From Apostichopus japonicus (Eukaryota > Echinodermata > Holothuroidea > Aspidochirotida > Stichopodidae): DNA of 64,000 nucleotides. The stretch lies in NCBI RefSeq assembly GCF_037975245.1, contig NC_092563.1, positions 422,001 through 486,000 of the forward strand, in the 5' to 3' direction. This document shows, piece by piece, positions 46,695 to 60,802 of the stretch. Every line of letters starts with the position of its first letter. Positions within the stretch are counted from its first letter, which is position 1. The position numbers and the translations under genes were made by a program. The notes below the pieces were generated by a model, which made no database searches, was not told the origin of the DNA, and worked only from the letters and a program-made list of their open reading frames with translations.

Positions 46695-49600
46695 CTAACC
46701 TTGTACTCCCAATATCTTGGCAGCTGAGTCGGCAGATTCAAGTATCTGGTCCATTGTTGACGAATCTTGAATTCCAAGCAAATCTTTGATGATATCAGAA
46801 TTACAACCAGTCATGTCCCCCTCTACTACCATCCCTGTGTCATCACTAGCCGATGACTGGATACTTGAATAATTCCAACTACCATCAACTGGCTTTCCAT
46901 CAACACCTGCATCTTCTGAGCTAGCATCCAACTCTTCTTTTATAAATAATTGTCCATTTGAAAAATGGACGTTATTCTGATAAGGAGTTAGAAGCTGTGA
47001 GACACTGCTAGAGTGGTCAATGTGACCCTGCCATTTGGCTTTCGAAGAACCTAATTTAGGAAGAATATTTTTGATCTTTTGCTTAGAGATCTTCTTACTG
47101 GGAGTGATGACATGGTCGTTCAAAGGTTTTTTGGGTAATATTTTAACTACTGCAGGTGCCAAACCAACATTCGTGGAATATGAAAACAGTACCTGTGAAG
47201 AGCTTGGGTCAATCGTAACTTGTTTAGGAGGATTACTGCTGGATGAAGGTGCTTTCTGAACACCAGGTTCTGACACCTTCCCACACCCTGTGATACTCAT
47301 CACATCCTCTTTCCTCTTGCCATGTAACTTCATAATGTGTCGCTGGCAGTTAAATTTTGTAGTGAAGGTGGCTGAGCATTCTGTGCAGTTGAAAGGATGT
47401 TCAAGCTGATGAACCTTTAAGTGACGAAACAGAGTTAGCTCACTCTTGAACTTCTTGCAACACTGGTCGCAACTAAATCTTGCTCCCTTCTTTCCCTTCT
47501 TTCCAGAAAGGGTGACTTGTGGTATGACAAGAGAGGCAGCACCTGACAGATCACCTACCATGGAGAGCATCATTTGACCATCACCGGCAGCAGTTGAAAC
47601 ATGGGAGTCGCTATCAGAGTTCTCACAACCGTCATCTTCGGAGATGTTTCTATCAGAGAAAGCTTCATCAGAAGGCAAACTACCTGGCTCTTTATCCATC
47701 TTCAGAGGAGTTCCTGGCAACAATTCCCTCTTTTCAATAAGAGTACTGTAACCATTTAGCCCATTCTCAACTTTCACTAGAAATGGAGATGCTCCACCAG
47801 TTTCAGGGAATGCACTCTCTGATTCATGATATGACACAGGCTCCATCAACTCATCCCCTCCTTGATCCATGTAACTGTTATTGGTATGGACAGAAGATGA
47901 ATCTTCATTGTTCTTTTCTTCCAAGAGCTGATCAATTGGTTCCCTGTCGACCTGAGACTGGGAACCAAAGAAGAGTTGGTTACGTTTCTTGGTTCCCTCT
48001 GGAATGATACCAGAAACAGATGATGACAAGACTGGGTCATACCCTTGCTGGATCTTCTCTATGAGATCCTTATTATTGACAATCACATCAGGAGCTTCCA
48101 TATATTCTTTGGGGAATGGAACCAGTGGATGATCATCTTTGTAATGCTTCTGTAGCTTTCTTCGAGTCGAGAAGGCCAGTTCCCTGCATTCCTTACACTT
48201 GAAAGGATCCTTCTGAAGGTCGCTAACCTCCACTTCACCTTCTTTCTGTCCCTGGTGACGCCTATTGATGTGGCGCTCGCAGTTGGACTTGGTCGAGAAT
48301 GTTGCTCCACAATGAGGACATTCGTATGGCTTCAGCCCAGTGTGAGTAATGAGATGACGCCGGAGGGAACTGACCCATGGAAACTTTCTTTGACAGTATG
48401 GGCATGTCTGCCTGCTCTCTAACTTCCCACTCCTTGAGAATTTCATAAAATCATCTGCATCACCTTCCTCTTTAATTTGGTGCTGATGATCTCCATGGAC
48501 ATTCTCAGAATCTGCCTTTGATGTATCAATCACAAGTTTCCGCTCCTGGTTTATCATTACATCTTCTGCTCCATCTGCATCAATGGACATCTCAACATTC
48601 TTGTTAAGCTGAGATGGAGGCTGGTCTGCAAAGTTCTGCCTGTTCACCTGAGGAGACATGAAGTGCTGAAATTTATTGGAGTCTGTGGCAGCAAGCATCT
48701 TTGAAATACTGGACAAGTCCACATTAGAATCTGACTGATGACTGGATGCTGAAGTCTCTGTGTTACTACTGTCCACCACATCAGTTTCTCTCAGATTTTC
48801 TCCCATGGTTCCCTCTTCTTCCTTTCTTTGCAAACAATTTTTTAGGATGCTGATGTGGGAGTGATCCCTGTTTATCAACTTCAGTTGCATAGGAGTGACT
48901 CCACTCTTTATTTCCCTCTGATCAGAATCTTCTTCTTCACAGTGTCTCTTGATCATGTGTTCATCAAGACTTGAACTCTGGGTGAAGGCAGCAGAACACA
49001 TGGAACACCTAAACGGCCTCTCCCTCGTGTGTGACCGAATGTGAGTTTTCAATCTGCTTCCTTTCTTGAACAATCGTAGGCAATGCGGGCAAACAAGTGA
49101 ATCTAGACGTGGGCTATAAAATTTTCTGTATGGATCTTTGTATCTCATGGCTCCTTCGGCATTGTCTAAACCACCCTCGGCAGTAGTAAAAGCTCCTCCT
49201 GCACTGCCAACATCAGGAGAGTAATTTGAAGTTGAAGGTATATCTGGAGACATGAAGGAGGGAAAGCTCACTATTTTAGGAAGAGACAAATCTAAGGGTT
49301 CCTCTTGGACACCGGAGGACCTCTCTTTGTAAATACCACTGACATACACTGGGACAGGGCGTGGCAGTCTTGAGAGATGAGTCTGATTGGCAAATGGTGA
49401 ATCTTCAAAAGTATGTATTTCTTCTTCAAGGGGCTGTAAGGTCTGGCTGACATCTTCTTTCTTAACCTTGGATTTTTCTTCCTTCTGATTAAGGCTTTGC
49501 ACATGCTGCTGAATCTCACTTGAACTGAGATGACGATGCTTGCGTAACATATGCCTCACACACTGGTTTTTCTTTGAAAAGTTCATATTACATTTGATGC

Positions 49601-51545
49601 ATGCAAAGATCTTACTGGGTGACTTTTCATGAATTCTCATGTGGTTTTGCAAGTCTCTGAAAAATTTGAAGTCCCTGTTGCAGATTTTACAAATGGTATC
49701 TGGGGAACGAAACTGCCCTTGTTCAGGCAATCGCTGTAGAGGATGGTGCTGAATGTTAACATCAATATCAAGTTTTGAAAGCTTTGCATGACGCTTCTTA
49801 ACATGTCTTTCGCAATTTGCCTTGGTAGTGAATGGGAAGCCACAAAGTTTACAAGAATAAGGACGTTCCCCACTGTGGGTTCTCATATGGCGAACAAGGG
49901 TACTTTTATCAGCGCTTGAGTAATCACAAAGCATGCACTTGTAAGGAGTCAAACCCATATGGCTTCTGACATGCACCTTTAGAGTACTGCGAAATGGGAA
50001 AGCCTTGCTGCAAAATTTACAAACATGACTAAACTTCTGCCCTGATGAGCCATCATTCCAGCCATCACTGTCTTCTGTCATCATCCTTTCTCTTTCAAGT
50101 TCATCTTCATCAATATGACTATTGGCTGAAGCAAACTCAGCAGGAGTAAGCATGCCAACTCCCACATCACCAGTGACTGGTTCAGCATCTTGCCTCCTGG
50201 ACAGTGGCCCATGAGCTTTGGCCACATCACCAATCATCTTGCTGCTATCTTCTATTTCGACAGAGGGCTTTTTTGGAGCCCCACTGGCCATCTCTCCTTT
50301 AAGTGGAGAAAAACTTTGAGGAAGAGGTCTACCAGATCTACCAGATACTTCCCTGCTAGCCTGTTCAAAATTAAGAATGGGGAATCCTTTCCAAAGACCA
50401 TCCCTATTTACCAAATGATGACTATTGTTTGCATAATTAGAAGATCCTGCCGTTTCCAAATACTTATTGGACAAAGTACCACTAAGTTGAGGTGAGCAGT
50501 TCCGTGGACAGCTGTCTTCACATTCGTCAGAAGGCTGGAGACTAAGAGCATTCATGAAGCTATCTTTTGGACTTTTAGGCAGATCGATAGTTGCTTCATC
50601 AGCAGCGGAAGCAGGCTCATCTTTTATAATCTTTCTGTTTGTGCCTAACACCTTCTCTGGTCCATGCAAGGATTGTTGACTACTGCCTCCATGGAGGGAG
50701 GAAATATGAAGATTCAAGGCAGCCATGCATGGGAAGACTTTTTTGCATTTCAAGCAGACACTTGTCCGCACATCTCCATTCATGTTCAGAGAATTTTCTT
50801 CGCACCAAAGCTGAGCAATGTGTGGAAATTTTGTTGTTGAGAACTCAGCAGCACATAATTCGTCAATACCAGATGACTTCTTCAAAGGACTACCCCCAGA
50901 GGATTTACACGTTCCATTCCCACCAATTGCATCTTTTTTGTGAACCTTATACAAGTGCATACGTAGCCCTCGTTGATTGCGGAAGCTAAGATTGCAAAAT
51001 ACACAGTTGAGGGTCATGTCTGGGTGAAAGGTCATGTGGGTTTCAAATCCAATGCGGCATATAAAGGACTTGTGGCAAACTGGACAGTTCATATCACTAC
51101 CAGAGGACATCCCATATGTTTGCAATCGCTTGAAATCCATTCTAGCTCTTTTTGGGGTTGAAAGAAGAGACAAGTTGAGGCTTCCTGCAGCTTCATCACC
51201 CTTGAAGCTTTCTTGGGGTCCAGCGCTCTTATCAGTCTTTTCTTGTTCCTCTTTGGAACCTTTCTCATGTGTCCTCAGATGCCTGTTCATGTTCCCATTT
51301 GTAGTAAAAGACATGTCGCACATGGGACATTGAAATGGTCTCTCACCAGAATGGATGAGCATGTGTCTATCTAAAGAGCTTGCTGAACTCAACTTCTTAC
51401 TACAGATGTTACAAGTGTGGCTGCTGGCTTCATTATGGCCGCGAATGTGGACGGTGAGATCCCGAGGATTGTCAAAGATCATTTGGCACAGTTGACAGAT
51501 GAAATCTTCAGGGGTTTCCATGGGTCTTCTTCTCTTGTAAATGGC
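46695..51545 (-). other. RREB1: RREB1 terminal coding exon, all zinc fingers
   Basis: Acceptor TTATTTTGTCTACAG on the minus strand. It reads AIYKRRRPMETPEDFICQLC into finger 1, so the ATG at 51521 is internal. A single 4.85-kb exon carries all fingers; TAG at 46695-46697. Confidence 0.94.
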
Positions 51546-53913
51546 CTGTAGACAAAATAAAACATGTATGACATGATTAGTCCATTTTGGTCATGATCCC
51601 AAGGTTGTCTCTATTAGAAATGACTTTTCATAATAAGACATGTTTGTTTCTTTTTTTCTTTTTTCTTTTTTTAATTGATTACCATATGATTTGTATTCTT
51701 CTATGAACCTGTAACTGACAGTGCTTCAAAGTTCACATTCTTAGTACATTAAGAACCTATCATGACACACAGTTTCACTATCATCTTTCACAAGATCATC
51801 AAAACTGATATTCAAGCAAAAATTGTTTGAAACATCTATGCCCATTACAATATTTTTTCTGTTGCAACTGTCCCAAGTTGGTGGGACAAATGATTGAAGG
51901 GGAATGGACTAATGCATTGTGTAAAACTGATTTGTTAGTAACTAGGGATGTTAACAAAAAACATGTCATAACTTTGGCAGACTTATAGGGTTGGCATCTG
52001 TTCTCTGTAATAATATTTAGTCTTGTTGAATCCTCAGACCACTTCCAAATATAATAACCCAGACACTATACTTAACACTGAATTGACTTCTTTCAACACA
52101 TCCTTGGATCTATACTAATCTTACGAGTTAATTTCAAGCTTAACAACCTACCAATTTAAAACCAAAGCAACTATAGACTGTACGTACAGTAACTATTAAA
52201 CTTCCTTATTTGTCAGTTCAATTCTGTATATAGATCTCAACTTGCTACAAGATGAAGCAATTTGAACACCATCTGCCTATATAGATGCTCCTTGCCAAAT
52301 GTTACAATGATATTTCTCGTTTACTATTGTCCTTATTTACACAATGCATAATAGGTTCTTGGAAGTTAATTTAGTATGAATCATTGTCCTCGCCAAAGGT
52401 TTAGTTTGGTTTTGCAACTGGTGTAAAATACTCTATTATCTCATAGTTGAGCTTGCTCACCCAACAAATATGCAGATTTACCTCTGAACACTTGTCTATC
52501 GATAGCAGACAAAAGAAACCAGTAGCTCGGAAATAACACAATGTATGAATCAAATTTAGAGGTTAAAGAGAACCAGTCAAGGATACACAGTTTTCCATTG
52601 ATGGTGCAATCCGTTGTTACCTCTTTCCTCTGATAGTATTTTAATAAATTCTTAAATATATAACCAACTTAAACTTCCCACTTTAAAAATAACTTGAAAG
52701 AATTAAAAACAGACCAATATTAACTTCTGTTCTCAACATTCTATAAATACTCTCAGAAACGGGTAGTGAAACCCTGATTGATTGTGCAATGATAATGAAT
52801 AGCTACAGATTAAAGACTTGTTCAGTTTGCTTCCGCAAGAATGATTACGGTCTGCCCCAACCCACACTGAACTAAAGCCACTTCATCTTGCCATTTCCCC
52901 TCAACCCTCCTCCCAACTTCCTCTCAACACTATTTTCATAAACGTGCGGTAAATCATATAAAGTTTATATGGCCATTCTCATCCTAAATTACCATAAGAT
53001 CGTATAATTTCTATTTACATCCTAATTTTATTTCTTGGCAGTTCAGTGACTATGATATGACTTTGCATTAATTACTAAAAATCTGTTTCTGTTAGACAAC
53101 AAGAAGGTTATTTAGAAGAGATCAGATCAAGACCTTTTTTATATTATGTTACAAAATTTTTGCTAAGCAATATTACCAGATAAATTATCACTTCCTGGAA
53201 CACCAATGGAAACACCAATGGAAATTGATTGATCACATCTACACAATCCATGCTCACCTTAGAGAACTCTGCTTCACTTTCCAGATCTTCCATCTTCACA
53301 GGACTATCTCCAGTAGGTGTGTCACTACCTGCCTCTAAATCAGGTATCCCTGTGCTCTCTTCAATATGATATTGCCCATCTGTATCAGAACTGATAGCTC
53401 CATCCTCCCTCACTACCTCCTTGCCATCTTCAACATCTCCTTCTCCTCCACCCAGAATAACCTCATTCTGAACCATCTCATTACCTATGTTATCATCCCG
53501 TTCGCTGATAAAGTCAGTTGTATCATAGGTAATCTCATCGTTGAGATTTCCCTTGTCAGAAATTGACAAATCGTTTGATTCGTTGGCTAACTTTGATTCC
53601 TCAACATCTGGATTAACCTTGCAAAATTGTTCAACTCTGACTTTAGAGAGTTGTAATTTGCAATTATTTCTCAGACTGTGGGAAACTTCACCATCCTCTC
53701 CATCATCTTTCAGCCTGGCATCGACGAGAGTATTCCCGTTTCTGTCCTCTTCGTTGTTTTCGAAGACATCTTTGAGTTTGTGGTGCCCATTCAGGAATAC
53801 CTTTGTTTCCAAGGACTTATTGCAATCAATATTTAAACTTGTTGCATCATGTCCAGTAGTTTCTGTCTGCTGTTTGGGCAGCACAAGACCATCTTCTTTT
53901 TCTTGTTTTATAT
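46695..53913 (-). CDS. RREB1: RREB1-like multi-zinc-finger transcription factor (two coding exons found, N-terminus missing)
   Basis: Nuclear C2H2 factor; in vertebrates RREB1 acts downstream of Ras/MAPK signalling and binds co-repressors (Drosophila homologue: hindsight). The exon at 53258-53913 (656 bp) joins the terminal exon at 46695-51545 (4851 bp) in phase 0, giving about 1835 residues; human RREB1 has about 1700. About 18 fingers occur in the family order: SSASSLDRHMLIHSGERPF and SFTTNGNMNRHL first, ADKSTLVRHMRTHSGERPY and FTTKANCERHV in the middle, FPWVSSLRRHLITHTGLKPY toward the end. EEPLDLSLPK is a CtBP-binding motif and KMLAATDSNKFQHF a family signature. Several psi-K-x-E sites (IKDE, VKKE, IKEE, VKVE) could take SUMO. 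Confidence 0.92.
51546..53257 (-). other. RREB1 intron
   Basis: AT-rich between two well-supported exons; no repeats or frames of note. Confidence 0.75.
53258..53913 (-). other. RREB1: RREB1 upstream coding exon, acidic
   Basis: Acceptor TTTCTTATTCCAATATCAG, donor AAG/GTGAGC on the minus strand, phase 1 in and 0 out. It encodes DIKQEKEDGLVLPKQQ and a Glu/Asp-rich region ending VKMEDLESEAEFSK. No finger. IKQE and VKME are SUMO-type sites. Confidence 0.85.
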
Positions 53914-56900
53914 CTGATATTGGAATAAGAAAAAAGATTTGTGTTAGGTACATTCGAAACGAAAAAGGATGGGTCAAACTTAAGCTCACAGCCGACTGAA
54001 AGGCCTTGACCATGCATGTAAAGACAAGGTATTTATCCCTTGTGTGATCCAACTGGAAGTCCCTTAAAAAAAACCAATATTGAAAACCTCCAAGACAAGC
54101 ACCATACTAAGTCTACTGCTACCTTACACCCAACAATTGGACTGCATTAAATATGTGTTGTTGATTTAAAGGGCTATAATGTACATGAATACTATGCAAA
54201 AAAAAACATAATCACACTTATAATGAAAATTTAAAACATTCCATTTCAATATAAGTTTAATGTATTTCAGTAATGTATAACGTTGAAGCATCTAGGTTGG
54301 ATCATTCATTACTACATAATTATCATTCTATTGGTTCCCAAATTCCAAAAACACTTAAGACATTGTTGGCTTCATGCCAACAAGATGCATAATAAGGTAA
54401 CCTATTGCAACTTCTGTCCCTGCCAATGTCCCAGATAGAGGTCATATGACTACACTCTAAAAAGTTCCACTCTCACTCTCTTCAGTCACCATACCACCCA
54501 CTACTAGAGTTTCTTTCCAAACATCAATCAGAAGGGAATGTATCTTTAATCTTGCAACCTATTGCATTGCAATAATGCAAATTGTTAACAGTGTTCAATT
54601 ATTTCTCATGCTTTTTGCACAGTTATCAGATGTACCATGAAGTCACTAACACCTGCAACTCATTTCGAGAAACTTGTTTAGATGCTTCTATTATACAATG
54701 ATCAGTTCTACCATATAGTCACTCACTAACACCCACAACTCATTTCCAAAATGTTGAGTAGCAGTACATGTCTCATTACATCTACACACATCCCTTGATG
54801 AATCTACACTATGCATTCCTGCTGCCTCCTCTGTGTACACACACACACACAATCCAGGCTACCTAACCATACTGAGTGACACTCCTTAATAGCACACTCA
54901 AAATCAGCTTCCTCTGCCTTGTGGAATCTGAAATGTACATACAAATGTCCTCCTTGAACTCAAAGCCCTTCACCTGTAAATAAACAGGTTCAGATTCCAA
55001 CAGCAGTCACACTTTAGTACTCTGTTTCCTCCACAGATCAAACAAGAAATCATAATTCCACATCTTCCAGTTCCAACTCTCTGTGCCACTTAAGGTCCAT
55101 CAGAAATTTACAAAACAATTTATCCATCCCCACTTATCTTTTGTGACTGCAACCTTTGTACCAGACTATTCAGAAAGGAGGCAAGTTATATTTCATGAGT
55201 ATATATATTTATATATTCTTTTTTTTACTTTTTCTTCATTTTCGTTTGCACTTTGTCCAGGACCATTGTATGATGGAGGCAGTTTGGTTGATAAAGAGTT
55301 TGTGAAGGATAAACATATTCGGGATGAGTAAAAGATATACTAGTGCCTGTACATACTTGGCAGGCCATCTCCAAATAAACTTGCCCATTGCACCGTGGGC
55401 AGCGGACATTGATATATACCAAATTTCAATGTGCTGTACTAGGGAACTTTTTGGCAAACAGGAACCACGCTCAAACCCAGTGATCTCATAACTGCTACAA
55501 TGAGCAGTCTTTACAGAGAATAGATGGAATTCATGTGGCAGAATTTCTTCTACAGAGCATTATTAATGATAACAAGGAAGCCATACTGTTAAATCTTACG
55601 ACATCAATACATACATGCAACGGAGAACACCAAGAAAATAAAACAACATGGAAACAGAAGGAGTCACTGATGTTAATCATAATTCACAGCAAACAGAACA
55701 CAGAAAAGTAATACACATAAGACGATAGTTAACAAATACATCTAAATGGACTACCTTCTATGTACTGTACGATAAGTTTTACAGACCTCAGAAATTGCAT
55801 ACATGAGGGAGTTCATGCGTTGCAAAAGATTAATCTGTAACCATACAGAATTCAAACAAAGCCACAACACAAAGTACAAATTTATCACAACTAAAAATAA
55901 AAAGGGTGGGAAATGAATAAAAAGAACATGGTAACATACCAAATTAACACAGCTAACCATATTAGCATCTAGCTGTTGCATTCCATTTCACTGTTAGTAG
56001 AATGGGATGCCTATACTATACTCACAGAACCTTAGACACTTTGTCATGGGAGAAAAAATTTGAAGATAAATTCTCCCCTCCCATCCCACACTTCTACCCC
56101 ATATCCCCTTCCTCTGACAAGTGCAATATACATCAGGCCAGGTTTCATTAAATTTGCATTCCAGAATAACGTTGCACTTTAACACAAATACCACAAGATT
56201 GGTAATTAATGCAACTAAACCAAGTTGAGAAAGCAGATATCCCAACTATTGTATAAGTCATACAATATAGCACTATAGTCTAAAATTTTGAGGACTTCTT
56301 GTTGGTATTAAATGTGTGCTATTATTTATTTATTACTTATTAAAGAATTTTTTATTATCCTTCGACTAAAAGTCAAGACTGACTTCTATGTTGTTTAGCA
56401 ACCCCATTGGGTAGAAGAGTTTAACATGAAGAGAAGCTTGTCAAAACAAAAAGAGACCTCAACATATAAATGCATATTGATACTGAAACAAAAGCACTCT
56501 AGTCACATCAAAACTAAGAAAAAGACAACTAAAGGCTTCTCTCTTACCTGAGCATCATTATCAATCCACTTCTCCAAACTGTTTCAATTGTAAGATGAAA
56601 ACATGGATGTCAAAGGCAGTTTCTCAATTTGCTCTTCTCAAGAGCAGTGCTGTTGCCACGGGGGATATAATATGAGGGTAGTGGCAGGCAGATGATCATA
56701 CTGCTTGAGTACATATTATGCTATTCTAACACAGAGATAGGAAACCATGAACAAGGAAGTTGAATAAAGCACAAAGCTTCGTTGCTATGTCTGATGTGGA
56801 GAGCAAGGGTAGGATAAAGCCATATGGCTCTCCAATGATAATCCTGATATTGATCACCTGCAACATTATGTGGTACTGTTGTGTGGGTAGGCAAGATAAA

Positions 56901-57180
56901 CCTCCTGAATTTGGGATATGCTAGTACAGTATTTAGTGGCAAAAATGGAATAAAGCAATCAACCTTTAAAAGAACATCTTCATATGTGCAGGTAATTTTA
57001 GCTCTTGTGAATGAGAGAATTTGAAGAGGTTTCCTAATTGTTATCATATAACAGAACTACAGCACCAAAAGATGTAGTACTTAGCTCACACCAGATTTAT
57101 CATTTAGACAAGTGTGTCTCAATGAAACAACTGAGTAGTATCATGGCGTTCCTGTTTTCGTGCAGTATGCACATACAGCC
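53914..57180 (-). other. RREB1 upstream region; start-codon exon not located
   Basis: The exon at 53258-53913 needs an upstream coding exon ending in one G of a split codon. Candidates are a 47-codon minus-strand frame around 54870-55010, with acceptor-like TTATTTACAG and a weak donor GTTAGG, and others with worse fit. A strong CAG/GTAAGA donor lies at 56548, but stops in every useful frame before it make that exon non-coding at best. Confidence 0.3.
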
Positions 57181-57204
57181 CGTTAAGCCTACAGTAAATC
57201 TAAG

Positions 57205-57255
57205 TTAGGCTAGGCCCTAGCCTAAATCTGATTTAGGCTAGGCCCTAGCCTAAAT
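57205..57255. repeat. duplicated palindrome TTAGGCTAGGCCCTAGCCTAA
   Basis: A 21-bp palindrome at 57205-57225 and a 25-bp one at 57231-57255 share the same core with a single unpaired centre base. Confidence 0.9.
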
Positions 57256-60200
57256 TAACGAAAATAGATCTCCATCCCACTTCCACACTAAGTTACACTA
57301 TAGACTAGAGTAACCCGCAAATCTTGAGGCCTATGGGGAGATATTGCTTGATTCATCATTTACAATGTGTTTGCTTGATTCAGAGATCTTTTCACTTTCA
57401 CTGAGTTTCAGCGGACATGTGTATAAATTAACAAAGTATCTACTATTTTACTACAAACATAAATCTTGATTCATCCTTTGCAAGAACGTTGATTCCACAA
57501 TATTTTTACTTTTACACAATAAGTCAACAGGCCTTCTCCATTGAATTAACTGTATGCGACCGAAATCACACACTAACAGCCTCTTGACTTGGTAGCGTGA
57601 AATCAGACTTGCTTTAGTCGATAGTTTGTGCTCAGTTATGACCTGAGGGGAATGTTCATATGGAACCCCTAAACAGAAATAGTAACCTCAACTCTGAAAC
57701 CATATCAGTCAACAGTAAGTTGGAACAGAGTAGTTATGTATCATTTCATAAACCACGTAAAGAAAGGGGATAAACTAACCATATCACTTTCACTGAGCTC
57801 AACAGAAGGCTGGCAATACACCCACCCACTTGATAAGAAATTAACAATGGTGTTGTGTGTAAGTACTTATAAACAATTTGCTCCCGGAACTACTCAAAAT
57901 TACCAAATATTATATTGTTTCATCACTTGATGAACAACAAGCTATTAAAAGTTCCAATGGAAAGAGTAAAAAACATAGTCACTGAAAAAATTGACATCTG
58001 GAACTCCCATAACCTTACACACAGTGATGTGTGTGAGCTAAAAACTGATAAATGTTGGTTTTTAAGTATGTAACATGCAATGAGAAAGCTCTCATATTCT
58101 TTAGTATTTGTGCAGTTTACATAGAGAGGTAGTTTATGATGTTTATTACATGTTTATTACATAGAATGATCAAATTCACCTGTATGTGATGAAAGTGCCT
58201 AAGACTTTCCACACCTGGCACTTTGAAATGAGGATACTATCAGAGGTCAAATCGGAAAAATATGAAACTTATAAAAGCTAAGACTACAAATGGGTATTTA
58301 TTGTCATCAGCAAAGTCAATGCCATTATCAATAAAAGAGAACTAAACTAATGCATGTTTGTAAGTATAGGAAAATCTCTGTCATTTTTCCAAAAACTGTA
58401 GCAAAATATATAAGTTAAAAATTGTGTGTACAATACTGTGGACAGTCTGTTACAGAGTTAAAGACAGCTAATACAAATACTCCAGTTATACACAGCAAGC
58501 AATGTCCAAACACATATTCCTGCTGGCGGTCTTCTTTCTTTTTCCTCTTTTTCTTACAATGGGTCAATTGGCACAAACGTGCACAAATTCAAGTTAAGCC
58601 TAGTTGATGATCAGTTATTTGCTAGGTATAAATTGGCTAAACACTGCTGGTCAAGAAAAAAGTGCATGGAGATCTAAAAGTACATTGTATTTATAGATGG
58701 GTGCTTCAAAATGTACATTGCAGGGTAACAACTTTGTATTAGCAAGATGATGTAAAAATGATGCACATATGCACTCCCATATTTAATGCCAAATGTGAAG
58801 TTGTTTGATTCTGACAATTTTTAATACATTCTGGCAGTAAAACAATTCTGGCTGTAACAATTTACCAGGTTTACAGCTATTCACCATGTAAAAGACTATG
58901 ATAAATTGCCTTCAGACCACAATTTATATTATTTGTCAGCCAGTGTTAGTTTAAATACATCAATTCTGTTCTCAAATGTTCCAATACAGATCGTTTGAGA
59001 CTAGTGGGTGTAAAATATATGCTTTTTTTTTTTTTTCTCTTCCAGGAGCAATGTCTATTGATTAATACGAAGGGATTGAGATACCAGAGAATCACCAATG
59101 TTCAAGGAGATAACAATCTGTTACTTTAAATAATATTTGTTCTGCTGTCCTTCTAAATGAACACACCGTTTGTGCTCCCCTCTCTTTCTTTCTCTCATTC
59201 TGACTCTCATCTAACAATTGACATAAGAACAACAAACTTGCTTGCTATTCAGCTAGATTTGTGTCCCTGGGAGAGAATGATGCTACTGCTGTCAGGATTA
59301 GCAGAGGGAGGGATCAGGAGATTTTCAGGGTTAAATTTGACTAGCATCCCATAGAGCAGAGGACAAAGGCCAATGTGATAAGGTTTTTAGAGGATGGGAA
59401 GAGTTCATGTTGGATAAGATTACACAGGAGCTACTGTAGGCCAAGAAAGCAGGATACACTCCTTTCAGATAGTTATACCTCATCACTCAATGGAGATCAA
59501 CACACTCTGAGAAACACTATGAACATTTCACAAATGGTTAAAATGGAGCAGCTACACTGCAGTGACTGTGCTTACCTGTCACCACATATAATAAAGCACA
59601 CTATTTACCCACAAACTCCCCAAAACTTACATGTTTGGGGTGATCCTTACCTGTCTCCGACTCTACATAATTTGCAAACTTCTAAGATCTGCCTTAACTA
59701 CATGACTGGACTCTTGGGAGTGCAAATGTCAAAGAAAGTTACGAGAGGAGCGAACTTAATTCATCACAGTTGGTATTTAAATCTATGCCCTCTTGAAGGA
59801 AGTGGATCTTTACAGTCTCAAAACATCACATTTGTGTTTACAGACAAAATTGAGGATGATTAAGTGTTGCTCTTCAAAGCAGTTTAACATGAAATCCAGT
59901 TTATAGTTATTAAAGGAAAAGATCTCAACTGTGTAGTTACCATGAAAGGTGCGATACTTGTGCAGTTTATTTTATAACCAGAGTATATCATTGATTAGAC
60001 AACAGACCACAATTTTACTTGAATAAATTACGGCAGCTTGGTCCACTAGAGCCCTGCAACGAACACTCAACATACTTTCAGCAGTACAAGAGCCAATGTA
60101 GAGAGATGTACAGTGTACAATACAGCGAACTGCATAGTTCAACAAGACACAAAGAAAACATGTTATTTTTGTTTACAAGTCTGTAGAGCTCATCTCACTC

Positions 60201-60802
60201 ACTTTTATTGCAAAGGTGTCCAATGACACCTAATCTGATTGATTATTTCCTAAACTTGATATTTCCAGAAGAGGTCAAAGTATTAAAATAAAGAGTGGAT
60301 AAAGGCTTGGGTACTTTATTCCATCTCTGACATTAAAAGGTGCTTAAATTGATAACAAGAAATACTTGACAGAAACTAGAGGCCAACTTCTAAGCTTCAA
60401 TGGCTTAGCCAAATTTTAAAATCAAACTTTTCCTGAAAAGGAGAGTTCACTACTGCATACATAAATTTAGATTAATATATTAGTAAGAAAGAAAGATTTT
60501 GTCTCTTGGGAGCCTTCAAGCTATACTAAAGTCAAGACTTTTCAACAAAATCTTTGCTTTTATCTATCCTGGGAAAGTACAAAAGGAAGCTTGGCATAGA
60601 ACTGTCATCATCGAGGTAATACTAATTATTATAATTAGAAATATTTCTTCATCAAAAAAAATTCAGGTTGGCAGCATCTGTGGCCTTCTGATCAAACTGA
60701 TCTTCAGCTGTCTATTTGGTTTTATTTTTTTAATTTTTATTTGACTTTAACAAGGTTTAAAAACCATTAATAGGTACAGAATATTGTATTTTAAGCTATG
60801 AT

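Noticed and set aside
51519-51521. ATG at 51521 as the RREB1 start
   Set aside because: A good 3' splice site lies 25 bases upstream and the frame stays open through AIYKRRRP into the upstream exon, so this Met is internal.
53914-54052. Unspliced start of RREB1 at 54052
   Set aside because: The frame passes through a pyrimidine-rich tract and CAG that look like a 3' splice site. Not excluded, but less likely than an upstream exon.
59375-59863. 162-codon plus-strand frame
   Set aside because: No recognisable domain, neighbour or splice context. Left as unassigned, not called a gene.
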